Source of the DNA: Hydrogenophilales bacterium
GTDB lineage: Bacteria; Pseudomonadota; Gammaproteobacteria; Burkholderiales; Thiobacillaceae
DNA length: 64,000 nt
Direction: 5' to 3'
Assembly: GCA_016195805.1 (NCBI GenBank)
Contig: JACPYT010000018.1
Location: 199,225-263,224, forward strand
A model generated the notes under the pieces. It made no database searches and was not told the DNA's origin. It saw only the letters and a list, made by a program, of their open reading frames with translations. This document shows, piece by piece, positions 52,205-62,376 of the stretch (positions are counted from its first letter, which is position 1; each line of letters opens with the position of its first letter). Position numbers and translations under genes: made by a program.

Positions 52205-52842
52205 AAACCGATGATCTGGTGAGGTTGCTGGCGACCGGAGAAGGCAGCGTGCAGCGGCATGCCGCCGCACGCCGTTATGCGATCGCCATCGCCGTGGGCG
52301 TGGTCGCGGCCGGTGTGCTGATGCTCGGCGTGCTCGGCGTGCGCCACGATCTGGCGGAAGCGGTACGGTTGCCGATGTTCTGGGCCAAGATCGGCTATGT
52401 TGCGAGTCTGGGCGTGGCCAGCCTGCTGGCGGTGTTGCGGCTGTCGCGACCGGGCGCTCGTCTCGACAGGGTGCTGCCCGCGCTCGCTGTGCCCGTGGTG
52501 GCCATGTGGACGCTGGCGGCTTTCGTGCTGGCCGGCGCCGAACCGGGGCAACGCATGGGACTCCTGCTTGGCGCAACCTGGACGGAATGCCCCTTCCTCA
52601 TCGCCATGCTGTCGGCGCCGATGTTCGCCGCAACGCTATGGGCGATGCGCGGACTTGCTCCGACGCGCCTGCCGCTGGCCGGAACCGCTGCGGGCCTGTT
52701 GTCCGGAACCGTCGGAGGGCTGGTCTACTGCCTGCACTGCCCCGAAATGGAGGCCCCTTTCATTGGTATCTGGTACCTGCTCGGCATGCTGATCCCCGCC
52801 GCGACAGGCGCCTTGCTGGGGCGTCGCGTGTTGCGCTGGTAG
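52201..52842 (+). CDS. nrsF: NrsF-like membrane anti-sigma factor (DUF1109)
   Basis: 213 residues with six membrane helices. The conserved cysteine pair near the end ([11 protein letters not shown]) is typical of DUF1109/NrsF, which senses stress through cysteines and holds the cognate ECF sigma factor. Another cysteine is in TWTECPFL. It is co-translated with the sigma gene (ATGA). Confidence 0.88.
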   Translation: MKTDDLVRLLATGEGSVQRHAAARRYAIAIAVGVVAAGVLMLGVLGVRHDLAEAVRLPMFWAKIGYVASLGVASLLAVLRLSRPGARLDRVLPALAVPVVAMWTLAAFVLAGAEPGQRMGLLLGATWTECPFLIAMLSAPMFAATLWAMRGLAPTRLPLAGTAAGLLSGTVGGLVYCLHCPEMEAPFIGIWYLLGMLIPAATGALLGRRVLRW

Positions 52843-53008
52843 CCGCGGCTATTGATTTGGCGCAACAGGCCCTAGAATTCAGGGCGTCGCCGGAGAACTT
52901 TCCTCCGCCGTGACAGCCCCAACCGGGCAAGAATATCCGGGCTCCTTTTATTTATGCACCCCAGCAAGAACACCTCGATATCCCGCGCCGCCGCCGCGCT
53001 CGAAATGA

Positions 53009-54235
53009 ATGTCTGAAATGAATCCAGGCTCGCCGCCGAAGCAAACCGAAACCGACGGCTCCGTCTTTGCCGGCTTCAGGCGGGTGCTCAACAAGGGCCT
53101 GCTGATCTTCGCCCTCATCATCACGGTGCTGTTCGCCATGATTGTCTACCAGCACCAGCGCTCGGAGGCGGCCGTCCGCTCGGTGGAGCATACGCGGCAG
53201 GTCATCGCGTACATCAACGCACTGCGCACTTACCTGCTCAACCTGGACAGCGCGGTTCGCAAATACGCCGAGTCGCAAAACCCGGCCGATCTCGATCCCG
53301 GCCTGATCTGCCGTCTATCGTCGTGTCCCAGCGCCGCGCAGCTGATCGCCCTGATCGGCACCGACGGTGCCCAGTCTTCTCGCCTGGCGCCCCTGCCGGC
53401 CCTGCAAGCGGCGCTGGAGACCGGCTTCAGCTCGCTCCAGCAAAGCGCGGCGGGGGGCGCCGCAACGCCGCCTCCGGAACGGGAACTCGGGGGCTTCGAC
53501 AAATCCGCCATCGAGCAGATCCACCGCATCCTGATCGAGACCGAACGCGAGGAGCTGAACCAGCTGGAAACGCGCGAAGCAACACGCATACGCGGCGAGA
53601 ACCTGTCGTCGGCGCTGCTGGGAATGGCTGGGCTGTGGATGGCACTGGCGCTGCTCGGGCTGTACCGGGAAACCGTTCGCCTGATCCGGGCAGGCATCCA
53701 TGCCGAGCAGACGATCCGGCAGCTCAGTCTGCGCGACCCGCTGACGGGCCTGGCCAATCGGCGTTTCCTGCAGGAGAACGAAACGCACCTGATCGCCCGT
53801 GCGAAACGCTCGCAGACGCAGATGGCCGTGCTGGCCGTCGATCTGGACGACTTCAAGGCGGTCAACGACCGCTATGGGCATGCCGCGGGCGACGAGGTGC
53901 TCGTGGCCGCGGCGCACCGGATGAAGCAGTTGCTCCGCGAGGCGGATGTGATCGCCCGTTTCGGCGGCGACGAGTTCGTCATCGTGCTGGGCCAGGTCGA
54001 CGATGCGGCGGCGGCGCGCGACGTCGCGAGCCGCGTGGTGGACAGCCTGTGCCGGCCCATCCCGCTTGTCGCGGGCGGAACCGCACAGATCGGGGCGTCG
54101 GTGGGGATCGCCATGTGCTGCGCTGACGGCGAAACGCTGAACGACCTGCTGAAGAAAGCCGACACGGCGCTCTATGCGGCAAAACGCGACGGCAAGCACA
54201 CCTTCCGCGAGGCCGCCGCCGCGTCAGGCGCGTGA
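53009..54235 (+). CDS. Membrane-anchored diguanylate cyclase (GGDEF)
   Basis: 408 residues. Two membrane helices (about 27-50 and 200-220) frame a periplasmic sensor of about 150 residues containing two cysteines (ICRLSSCPS). The GGDEF domain has active site RFGGDEF with an upstream inhibitory RxxD (READ). It should make c-di-GMP. The upstream 166-base gap shows no recognised riboswitch. Confidence 0.9.
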   Translation: MSEMNPGSPPKQTETDGSVFAGFRRVLNKGLLIFALIITVLFAMIVYQHQRSEAAVRSVEHTRQVIAYINALRTYLLNLDSAVRKYAESQNPADLDPGLICRLSSCPSAAQLIALIGTDGAQSSRLAPLPALQAALETGFSSLQQSAAGGAATPPPERELGGFDKSAIEQIHRILIETEREELNQLETREATRIRGENLSSALLGMAGLWMALALLGLYRETVRLIRAGIHAEQTIRQLSLRDPLTGLANRRFLQENETHLIARAKRSQTQMAVLAVDLDDFKAVNDRYGHAAGDEVLVAAAHRMKQLLREADVIARFGGDEFVIVLGQVDDAAAARDVASRVVDSLCRPIPLVAGGTAQIGASVGIAMCCADGETLNDLLKKADTALYAAKRDGKHTFREAAAASGA

Positions 54236-54248
54236 AGCCGCGCTCGCC

Positions 54249-54572
54249 ATGGGACGCCACCACTATCACGTCTATGTGATCGAACTGTCGAAAGACGTTC
54301 TCTACGAAGGCCGGTTCAGGAAGGCCAACCCCGGTTACATCGAGGGCAAGCCGTGCATTTACGTCGGCATGACGGGGCTGGACCCCGACGTGCGCTTCGA
54401 CAAACACAAGGCGGGCATCCAGTCCAATCGCTTCGTGAAGCAATTCGGTCTGCGACTCCTGCCCGAGCTGTACGAACTCTATGGTCCACTCACGTATGAC
54501 GACGCACGCGACCTCGAAGTAGAGCTAGCGATCGATTTCCGTGAAGCGGGGTACGGGGTTTGGCAGGCGTAG
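54249..54572 (+). CDS. GIY-YIG-like small protein, 107 aa
   Basis: HVYVIELSKDV, then IYVGMTGLDPDVRFDKHKAG resembles the GIY-YIG nuclease core (VYVI...YVG...R...H) though the final glutamate cannot be placed with certainty. Start at the ATG at 54249, 13 bases after the GGDEF gene. Function unknown. Confidence 0.65.
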   Translation: MGRHHYHVYVIELSKDVLYEGRFRKANPGYIEGKPCIYVGMTGLDPDVRFDKHKAGIQSNRFVKQFGLRLLPELYELYGPLTYDDARDLEVELAIDFREAGYGVWQA

Positions 54573-54587
54573 GCGTGATGCCCGGCG

Positions 54588-57335
54588 TCAGGCCACGCCC
54601 GCCCTGATGCCGTGCGCCGTTGCCATGCACGGATGGCCGGGGGCCACCTTGACGTCGGCGTCGGGCGCGGAGGCGTTCCGCATCAATTCGACAAACTGGT
54701 CGCCCGGCAGGGGGTGGCTGAAAAGATAGCCCTGCATTTCATCGCAGCCGTATGCGCGCAGACGTTCGGCCTGCGCTTCGGTTTCCACGCCTTCGGCGAT
54801 CACCGTGTGCCGCAGGCTTTGCGCCATCGCGATGATGGCCATGACGATCGCTGCGTCATCCGGGTCGTCCACCATCCCGTCGATGAAGGACTTGTCGATC
54901 TTCAGCTTGTTGAGTGGGAAACGCTTCAGGTAGCTCAACGACGAGTAGCCGGTACCGAAGTCATCGATGGCCAGCGTGACCCCCATATCCCTGAGCGCAT
55001 TCAGCGTCGAGATGGCCCGGGTGGCGTCCTGCATGACCACGCTTTCCGTGACCTCGATCTCGAGGAATTGCGGGGCAAGGCCCGAGTTCTTCAAGGCGGC
55101 GGCGACCTTGTCCACTATGTGATCGATGCCGACCTGGCGGCCCGAGACGTTCACCGCCATCCGCAGGCCCGGCAGGCCCGCCGCCTGCCAGCCCTTGGCG
55201 TCGCTGCACGCCGTGTTGAGCACCCAATCGCCTATCGGGCCGATCATCCCGCTGTCCTCGGCCATCGGAATGAACACGCTCGGCGGGATCATCCCGCGGG
55301 AAGCGTGTTGCCAGCGCACGAGCGCCTCGGCGCCGACGATCCGGCCGGTCGCGAGATCGACCTGGGGCTGGTAATGCACCCGCAGCTCGTCCCGCTGCAG
55401 CGCCTGGCGTAGGTCGCATTCCAGTTCCAGGCGCTCGATCCCCGCTGCGGTCATTTCATTCGAGTAGTACTGATAGCCGTTGCGCCCCTTTTCCTTCGCG
55501 CGGTACATGGCGGCATCGGCGTTTTTCAGCAGGGCGCTGACGTCTTCCCCGTCCTGCGGGTACAGGCTGATGCCAACGCTGAGGCTGGTCATGATTTCAT
55601 GGCCCGCCAGGGAGAACGGGCGGCTGATTTCCGCCAGCATCCTGGTCGCCAACAGGGCGGCATCCTCGGGCTGGGCGACCCCTTTCTGGATCACGACGAA
55701 CTCGTCGCCGCCCATGCGCGCCACGGTATCTTCCTCGCGCATGCAGCCGATCAGGCGTCGCGCGACCTCCTGCAGCAGCAGGTCGCCCGCCTCATGGCCC
55801 AGGGTGTCGTTGATCACCTTGAAGCGATCCAGGTCGACAAACAGCAAGGCCACTCCATCGCCGTTCCTGCGGGAAATGACCAATGCCTGTTCCAGGCGGT
55901 CGCGGAACAGCACCCGATTCGGGAGTCCCGTGAGGGCGTCGTGATGGGCCGTGTATTCGAGTTTGTCGCGGGCTTCCTTGATGGAGGTGATGTCCGCGAA
56001 TACGCCGATGTAGTTGATGATGGCGCCGGCGTCATCCCGTACCACGCTGATATTGAGCCACTCCGGATAGTCAGCCCCGTCCTTGCGCCGGTTCCAGATT
56101 TCGCCCTGCCAGCGGCCGCTGGCCTGGATGTCCGCCCACATCCTGCGGTAGTACTCGCCGTCATGCCGCCCGGATCGCAGTATCGTCGGCTCATGGCCCC
56201 TGACCTCGTCTTCGCCATAACCGGTAATGTGCGTGAAGGCCTGGTTCACCGCCATGATGCGCTGGTCGGCGTCGGTAATCATGACGCCTTCGCTGGTGTT
56301 TTCGAATACCTTGGCCGCCTGGTGCAGCCGCAATTCGGCGAGTTTCTGATCGGTGATGTCCTGCACCGTCCCGACCATGCGAACGGCGTTGCCATCCGCA
56401 TCGTACGTGACCTCCCCCCGCTCCTGAACCACGCGCTCCGAACCGTCTGGACGCACGAGCCGATGCTCGATGCCATAAGGTTTGCCGTGCGCCACCGCCT
56501 CCTCGACGGCCTGCTGGACGCGGCCGCGGTCATCCGGATGAACGAGCTGGAGAAATGCCGCGTAGGTTGCGCCGAAACTTTCGGGCGACAGGCCGAAGAT
56601 GCGGTAGATCCCGTCCGACCAGTGCAGGTCGCCCTGGACGATGTCCCACTCCCAGCTCCCCAGGCTGGCGATGCGCTGCGCTTCGGCGAGGTTTTTCTGG
56701 CTCTGGCGCAGAGCCGTTTCGACCTGTTTGCGCGCGGTGATGTCGCGATCCATGCCGCGATATCCAACCAGTTCCCCGGTCGGGCCAAAAATGGGCACGG
56801 CGTTGGTTTCGAGCACCACCTCATGGCCATCCTTGTGGCGGTTGATGTTTTCGACACCGAAACCAGGCTGCCGCGATGCCGCGATTCCGCTGAACACTAT
56901 GCGGACGCGCTCCGCCTCGCCGGCAGGCATCAGGTCGAAGGGCGTTCTGCCGATGATTTCCTCGGGCGCATAACCCAGCAGTTCGCGGATCTTCGGGCTG
57001 ACATAGGTGTAGGTGCCACGCGCATCCACTTCCCAGATCAGGTCGCTCGAACTCTCGACCAGCATGCGGAAACGCGCTTCACTCTCCCTGAGTTCGGCCT
57101 GGGACAAGGCGAACTGCTTTTCCACCCGCCGGGTGAGCACATAGAAGAAGCCGAGCAGGCTACCGCCGAATCCAGCCGCAAGAATGCCGGACACCCATAC
57201 TTCATGTCCCTCGTCTGCCTTCGCGTGGCCCCAGTAGCCGCTGAAAAATCCGATGACCAGCACGAGCAGCACCAGCGCCAGCGGCATCAGAACAGTTGGC
57301 TTGAGGCTGAGTTTTGAGTGGGTTGCCGCGTTCAC
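54588..57335 (-). CDS. PAS-GGDEF-EAL c-di-GMP signalling protein
   Basis: 915 residues. Two N-terminal membrane helices, then three PAS/PAC modules (about 85-205, 215-335, 340-460), GGDEF (about 470-630; RMGGDEFVVI with an EEDT-type upstream site) and EAL (about 650-900; GAEALVRW, DDFGTGYSSL). Both catalytic signatures look intact, so it may make or break c-di-GMP. The start is a GTG at 57335. Confidence 0.92.
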   Translation of the reverse strand: MNAATHSKLSLKPTVLMPLALVLLVLVIGFFSGYWGHAKADEGHEVWVSGILAAGFGGSLLGFFYVLTRRVEKQFALSQAELRESEARFRMLVESSSDLIWEVDARGTYTYVSPKIRELLGYAPEEIIGRTPFDLMPAGEAERVRIVFSGIAASRQPGFGVENINRHKDGHEVVLETNAVPIFGPTGELVGYRGMDRDITARKQVETALRQSQKNLAEAQRIASLGSWEWDIVQGDLHWSDGIYRIFGLSPESFGATYAAFLQLVHPDDRGRVQQAVEEAVAHGKPYGIEHRLVRPDGSERVVQERGEVTYDADGNAVRMVGTVQDITDQKLAELRLHQAAKVFENTSEGVMITDADQRIMAVNQAFTHITGYGEDEVRGHEPTILRSGRHDGEYYRRMWADIQASGRWQGEIWNRRKDGADYPEWLNISVVRDDAGAIINYIGVFADITSIKEARDKLEYTAHHDALTGLPNRVLFRDRLEQALVISRRNGDGVALLFVDLDRFKVINDTLGHEAGDLLLQEVARRLIGCMREEDTVARMGGDEFVVIQKGVAQPEDAALLATRMLAEISRPFSLAGHEIMTSLSVGISLYPQDGEDVSALLKNADAAMYRAKEKGRNGYQYYSNEMTAAGIERLELECDLRQALQRDELRVHYQPQVDLATGRIVGAEALVRWQHASRGMIPPSVFIPMAEDSGMIGPIGDWVLNTACSDAKGWQAAGLPGLRMAVNVSGRQVGIDHIVDKVAAALKNSGLAPQFLEIEVTESVVMQDATRAISTLNALRDMGVTLAIDDFGTGYSSLSYLKRFPLNKLKIDKSFIDGMVDDPDDAAIVMAIIAMAQSLRHTVIAEGVETEAQAERLRAYGCDEMQGYLFSHPLPGDQFVELMRNASAPDADVKVAPGHPCMATAHGIRAGVA

Positions 57336-57527
57336 TGATCATTCCCGCGCATCCGCAGGAAGCCTTGTTCGGTTATACAAGCGGCCATCTGACAATAGCC
57401 ATCTGATGGGTGCCGTGACCAGCCCAAGGGCCGCCCGGGCAGCCTGGCTGTCCCGCCGTGCCGTTTGTGAATGGATAGCACGCTTGATAACGGTCGGAAC
57501 GCAGAAAACTTGATTCGATACAGGGGT

Positions 57528-58640
57528 TTATATGTTCCGTCCCTGCGGGGCGCACCGCTGAAGGAAGGAAAGCAGTGTTTCGGCAGCGATCCGATAGCCG
57601 CTCGAACCCCAGTGCGTATCATCGGGCAGATAGATGTCCTGCTCGCCCTTGCGGATGGCGGAGATCAGCGCACTATCCAGTCGCGGCATGACGTCAGGGA
57701 GCGTGCGGGACAATTCAGACAGGGAACTCAGATTGCGCAAACCCTTGTCGCGCAGGAAATCCGCATAGGCTGTCAGTTTGTCGGGGGCCACCATGAGAAC
57801 AAACCGGGTGTGTCCATTTGCTTCGACCTGCTTGCGCATCCTGTCGATTCGGCAGCTCATTTGCGGCACTCCCATTTCGCGCCACCATTTCGCCTTGCGG
57901 AAGTCCTTTTTGTAAACCAGCATCGCATCCTTGGTCGAACTGGAAAACGGTGCATTGCGGACCAAGGCCACGGTTTCCGCATCCACGCGTGCTTTTCCAA
58001 ACAGCGCCCGCTGAAGGCTTCTCCAAAGATAATCCCTGACATATCCAAGCTTGATGTCCCGCGAAGCAGTATCACGTTCCACAGGTTTTGCCAGCCCCTG
58101 AAGTTCACGCTCATGAATGGTAACGGCCTTCGGCAAGGGACTGGCCGAAGCAGCGTGCGAATCCGGCAAAGCCCTTGCATCGCAAGGCTGCTCATTCCTT
58201 ATTCGCCGGGGGAGTTCACGCTCGACGGTTTCCAGAATGAAAATCCTCGGGGGTGATTTCTGGAAAACGGGGTTTTCGAGAACCTGCGCCAGACTGGTTT
58301 CGTTGATATCCAGCGTGATCACCGACCAGCCTTTGGCCGCCACCAGGTAGTTTTGCCAAGCCAGCTGGGGCGCGCGCAGGGAAAAGGAATCGCCCAGGAC
58401 CACCACGTCGTAATGATGGTCGTAGGCGCCCCGTGCAAACAAGGCTTGCCGGAACTCAAGCTGGGGATCGTTCCAGCCAAAGTCGTTCTCCGCGTAGGCA
58501 CCCACGCGCGTCAGGTCACCCGACAGGGGCTGCAGATACAGGTTAAGAGCGAATAACACGGTCACCGGACCCAGCACCAGGGCGAATAACCCTAGGGCGA
58601 AACGGCGATGCGCCTTAGAACTGGAAGTACAGGAATTCAC
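57528..58640 (-). CDS. SGNH-type O-acetyltransferase-like protein (AlgJ/AlgX family)
   Basis: 370 residues. One N-terminal membrane helix, then an SGNH-like domain with VLGDSFSLRAP near residue 83 and DDTHWGSSGYRIAA near 345, the Ser and Asp-His pairs of AlgJ/AlgX. It likely transfers acetyl groups to an exported glycan. GTG start at 58640; it overlaps the MBOAT gene by 26 bases. Confidence 0.8.
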   Translation of the reverse strand: MNSCTSSSKAHRRFALGLFALVLGPVTVLFALNLYLQPLSGDLTRVGAYAENDFGWNDPQLEFRQALFARGAYDHHYDVVVLGDSFSLRAPQLAWQNYLVAAKGWSVITLDINETSLAQVLENPVFQKSPPRIFILETVERELPRRIRNEQPCDARALPDSHAASASPLPKAVTIHERELQGLAKPVERDTASRDIKLGYVRDYLWRSLQRALFGKARVDAETVALVRNAPFSSSTKDAMLVYKKDFRKAKWWREMGVPQMSCRIDRMRKQVEANGHTRFVLMVAPDKLTAYADFLRDKGLRNLSSLSELSRTLPDVMPRLDSALISAIRKGEQDIYLPDDTHWGSSGYRIAAETLLSFLQRCAPQGRNI

Positions 58641-60087
58641 TGACCTTCCCCATTTCCGTTACGGTGTACAGCAAGCCGACGGCAATGCCGAGCAGCCAAG
58701 GCGCATTCGGCCGCCAGCACAACCGGCCGCTGTAGCTCACTTCACCCAGGGCCGGCCTGAACGCTGCCATGATCTGCTGGGTATTGGGCGCCAGCCAGGC
58801 AAGCGCCCACAGCGCAGCCACCCACCCGAAATCAGCGCGCGCATCGTTTCCGGCGAGGTCCGCATTCAAGCCGGCCATGCCGCGCAGAATCGCAAGCGCG
58901 GCAGCGAGGTTGTCGGCCCGGAAGAACACCCAGCCGATGACGACCACCAGAAACGTCAGGCTCATGCCGACGACTCGCCCCAGACGGGTACTGCGCTTCA
59001 GGTCGTGTCCCATGCGCGTGCGAATCTGATGCCAGCCGTGATTGATCGCGAGATAGAGTCCGTGCAAGGCGCCCCAGATCACGAAGGTCCAGCCGGCTCC
59101 ATGCCACAGGCCGCCCAACAGCATGGTGGCCATCAGGTTGAGGTAGCGCCGTGCCGGGCCTTTGCGGTTTCCTCCCAGCGGAAAGTAAAGGTAGTCGCGC
59201 AGAAAGCGCGACAGGGTCATATGCCAGCGTCGCCAGAATTCGATGATGTTGACCGCCTTGTAAGGCGAGTGGAAGTTGAGCGGCAGCTTGACGCCGAACA
59301 GGCGCGACAGGCCGATGGCCATGTCGGAATACCCGGAAAAATCGAAATAGAGCTGGAGGCTATAGGCCAGCGCCCCGGCCCACGCTTCCAGCAGGGCGAC
59401 GCTGCCGCCATCGGCAGCCGTGGCAAACACATGGCTTGCGGAAGGGGCGATGCCATCGGCCAGCACTACCTTCTTGAACAGGCCGATGCTGAATATGCTC
59501 AGTCCGACCGACAGGTTTTCCCAGTTCACCCGATAGGTGGCCGGGTGGGCGAACTGCGGCATCATTTCCTTGTGGTGCAGCACCGGTCCCGCGATCAGAT
59601 GGGGAAAGTAGGTGACGAACAAGCCATAGTGGATGAAGTTGGTTTCCTTCACTTCGCCCCGATAGGCATCCACCAGGAACGCGATCTGGGTGAAGGTGAA
59701 AAAGGAGATGCCCAGCGGCAGGATGATGGGTTCGATCTGCCAGCCCATGCCGAGGGCGACGTTGGCGTTTTCAACAAAGAAATTGGCGTATTTGTAATAG
59801 CCGAGCAGACATAGATCTGCGGCGATCCCCAGACCCAGTATCCACTTCTGGCGCCTCTCGTTGCCCCGGGCATGTTCCCTGGAGAGCGCCACGCCGATGG
59901 CGTAGTTGAAGAAGACCGACCCGAGCAGGAGTCCGACATAGGCCGGGTTCCACCAGCCATAGAAAAACAGCGACGCCGCAAACAGCCACAAAGCGGCAAG
60001 CGGCCGGCTATATCGGCCTATCTGGAAAAACCCTAGAAACGCGATTGGCAGGAAAAGAAAAAGAAACGGGTAGGAATTGAAGAGCAC
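58615..60087 (-). CDS. MBOAT-family acyltransferase (AlgI-like)
   Basis: 490 residues, about 10 membrane helices. IGLSRLFGVKLPLNFHSPYKAVNIIEFWRRWHMTLSRFLRDYLYFPLGGNRKG is the MBOAT signature with the conserved His in LLGGLWHGAGWTFVIWG. It passes acetyl groups across the membrane to the SGNH partner. GTG start at 60087, only 15 bases after cbbO2. Confidence 0.9.
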   Translation of the reverse strand: MLFNSYPFLFLFLPIAFLGFFQIGRYSRPLAALWLFAASLFFYGWWNPAYVGLLLGSVFFNYAIGVALSREHARGNERRQKWILGLGIAADLCLLGYYKYANFFVENANVALGMGWQIEPIILPLGISFFTFTQIAFLVDAYRGEVKETNFIHYGLFVTYFPHLIAGPVLHHKEMMPQFAHPATYRVNWENLSVGLSIFSIGLFKKVVLADGIAPSASHVFATAADGGSVALLEAWAGALAYSLQLYFDFSGYSDMAIGLSRLFGVKLPLNFHSPYKAVNIIEFWRRWHMTLSRFLRDYLYFPLGGNRKGPARRYLNLMATMLLGGLWHGAGWTFVIWGALHGLYLAINHGWHQIRTRMGHDLKRSTRLGRVVGMSLTFLVVVIGWVFFRADNLAAALAILRGMAGLNADLAGNDARADFGWVAALWALAWLAPNTQQIMAAFRPALGEVSYSGRLCWRPNAPWLLGIAVGLLYTVTEMGKVSEFLYFQF

Positions 60088-60102
60088 GCTTGGGAACGCA
60101 GC

Positions 60103-62367
60103 TTATTTTGTGAGTGCCATGAACAGCTGCGGCAGCCGTTCCGGCAGCCGCTCGATGTGATCGATGACAGTGTACTGGCGGCCGAAGATGTCGGCTACGT
60201 ATTCGTCGGCCTTGGGATCGAGACTGATGCAATAGGTGAAAATATTATCCTGGTCGAGTTCCTTGACCGCCTGGCGGGCGTCCTCGATCAACAAGCGCTC
60301 GTCATGGGCATCGACGTCGGACGGCTTGCCGTCGGTGAGGATCAGCATGAGCTTCTTGTCGGCCGGACGCGCGCCGAGGGTGTGTGCGGCGTGGCGCATG
60401 GCGGCGCCCATGCGGGTCGAATAGCCTGCCTGCATCGCGGCCAGCCGCGCCTTGACGTCGTCGTTCCAGTGTTCGCCGTAGCCCTTGATGTGCAGATAGC
60501 GCACGTCGTGGCGGGTGTTGGAATGGAAGCCGGCGATGGCGAACGGGTCGCCGAGTTTTTCGATCGCCCAGGCCAGCAGCGAGACCGCTTCCTGGGAGAG
60601 TTCGAGTATGGTCTGGTCGCTGCCGGCCGCCTTTTCGTTGAGCGATTCCGACAGGTCGAGCAGTAGCATCACGGCGATGTCGCGACCGTCTGTGCGGTGG
60701 CTCATGTTGATGCGCGGATCGGGGGTGGCGCCGCCCTTGAAGTCGATCAGCGAGCGGATGGCGACGTCGAGGTCGAGCTCGCTGCCCTCTTCCTGATAGC
60801 GGATGCGCACCTTGTCCTGCGGCTTCAGGAGGTCGAGCATCTTCTTCAGCCGCTTGGCGAGCGCGCTGTGTTTTTGCAGCAGACGGTCGATGTCGGCAGC
60901 GTTGCCGCTAGGATGCAACGCCTCGTAGACGCTGGCCCAGTCCGGGCGGTAGGTCTGGCTGCTGTAATCCCACTCGGGATAATGGCGCGGCGGCAGGCCG
61001 CGGATTTCCTCGCCCCGCTCAATCTTGCGCTCTTCGTCGAAGGCTTCTTCCTCGTCGCCCGCCTCGATGAATTTCCACAGCTGGCGGTTGTCGTCGCGGT
61101 AGTCGACCACGGTGTCGTCGAAGTGCACCCGGGCAAACTGGTCGCTCTGGCGGCGCGTTTTCGCGACGTAGGACAGCGCGAGCGACGCGATCTCCTGCGT
61201 GCTCGATACGCCTTTTTCCATCACGGCATGAAAGCGCGCGACGAAGTCGTTGAGATCGGCGTCGCCATAGCCGTGATGCGGGTCGAGCAGCGCACGCGAC
61301 AGCATCGCCATGCGGTGGCGCAGGCAGGAGGTGGTTTCCGGATCGCAGGCGTCTTCCAGCGGCTGCGGATGCAACGCGAGGAAGAGCTTGCGCAGGCCGG
61401 GATATTCGCGGATCAAGAGCGTCTCGATGCGGCAGTCCTCGAAGAACTCCACCGCCATGCGCTGGAACGGGCTCCAGTTGTCGGCGACCAGCGCCGCGGA
61501 CCAGCGGCGGTGGCCGACGATGTGGGCGAGCACAACGCGATAGCGGTCGAGGCCGGAGATGCCTCCTGCATCGTCGTAGACGTCGGGCAGGCGGATGCCG
61601 AGCTTGTCGTAATACGGCACCGGCTTGCGGAGCTCGTCGAACGCGGTGGAATACGGCACTAGATGGTCGCTGTCCTGCCACAGGCCGCGCAGGTATAGAT
61701 CGAGCCTGCGCTCGACGTCCACTAATAACGTCCCGTGACGTTCGCGCTGCAGCACGGCGCGCGCGTCGGCCGACTGCAGGCTGAAGTAATCCTTCTGCCG
61801 CTCGGGGTGGGTGCGGTAGTTGCGGATGCCGTATTCGACCCAGTTCTTGAGGCCGGCGAGCGTGAGCTGGCCGAGCAGGGTCGGCGCCTGGGCGAAGAAC
61901 TCCGGCAGGCCGGGGCTGGGAAAGGTGGTGTGGTGGCCGTGGATGGAGCCGGTGGTGCGCGCCTTCAGGTCCAGGGTGATGTCGAGGTAATGCTGCAACA
62001 GTTCCTGCGACTGCAGCCGGCGCGCCACCGGCGCCAGCGTCTGCAGGAAGGGCGTGATCGCCTTGCCGTTGGGCGACTTCTGCAAACGCTGGATCAGCGC
62101 CATGACGGCGGGCAAGGCGGATTCGCCGACGGCCTTGGCGGCGGACGGCCACTCCTCCAGAAACGCCAGCAGCGGCTCGACGCCGCGCCCCAGCTTGCCG
62201 ATGACGCGGCCGGCTTCGAGGTAGGCCTCGATGCCTTCGCGCGTGAGTACGGCGAGCGCCTCGGCCATGACATCCTCGAACACCTCTTCGACCTGCGGGA
62301 AGCGGGTGTCGAGCTGCTTCCAGTAGGCAGCCATGAGGGGATGCTGGTAGGCGGTCTCGGTGCTCAC
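60103..62367 (-). CDS. cbbO: RubisCO activase adaptor CbbO (form II cluster)
   Basis: 754 residues. Helical N-terminal part, then a vWA domain with MIDAS LLDLSES near residue 570 and TDGKPSDVD near 690. A paralogue of the form I CbbO with clearly different sequence, as expected for service of form II RubisCO. GTG start at 62367, 9 bases after cbbQ2. Confidence 0.92.
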   Translation of the reverse strand: MSTETAYQHPLMAAYWKQLDTRFPQVEEVFEDVMAEALAVLTREGIEAYLEAGRVIGKLGRGVEPLLAFLEEWPSAAKAVGESALPAVMALIQRLQKSPNGKAITPFLQTLAPVARRLQSQELLQHYLDITLDLKARTTGSIHGHHTTFPSPGLPEFFAQAPTLLGQLTLAGLKNWVEYGIRNYRTHPERQKDYFSLQSADARAVLQRERHGTLLVDVERRLDLYLRGLWQDSDHLVPYSTAFDELRKPVPYYDKLGIRLPDVYDDAGGISGLDRYRVVLAHIVGHRRWSAALVADNWSPFQRMAVEFFEDCRIETLLIREYPGLRKLFLALHPQPLEDACDPETTSCLRHRMAMLSRALLDPHHGYGDADLNDFVARFHAVMEKGVSSTQEIASLALSYVAKTRRQSDQFARVHFDDTVVDYRDDNRQLWKFIEAGDEEEAFDEERKIERGEEIRGLPPRHYPEWDYSSQTYRPDWASVYEALHPSGNAADIDRLLQKHSALAKRLKKMLDLLKPQDKVRIRYQEEGSELDLDVAIRSLIDFKGGATPDPRINMSHRTDGRDIAVMLLLDLSESLNEKAAGSDQTILELSQEAVSLLAWAIEKLGDPFAIAGFHSNTRHDVRYLHIKGYGEHWNDDVKARLAAMQAGYSTRMGAAMRHAAHTLGARPADKKLMLILTDGKPSDVDAHDERLLIEDARQAVKELDQDNIFTYCISLDPKADEYVADIFGRQYTVIDHIERLPERLPQLFMALTK

Positions 62368-62376
62368 GTTTTGAAC

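Noticed and set aside
57336..57527. Possible c-di-GMP riboswitch between the PAS-GGDEF-EAL and SGNH genes
   Set aside because: The gap has GC-rich dyads but not the conserved GEMM sequence blocks.
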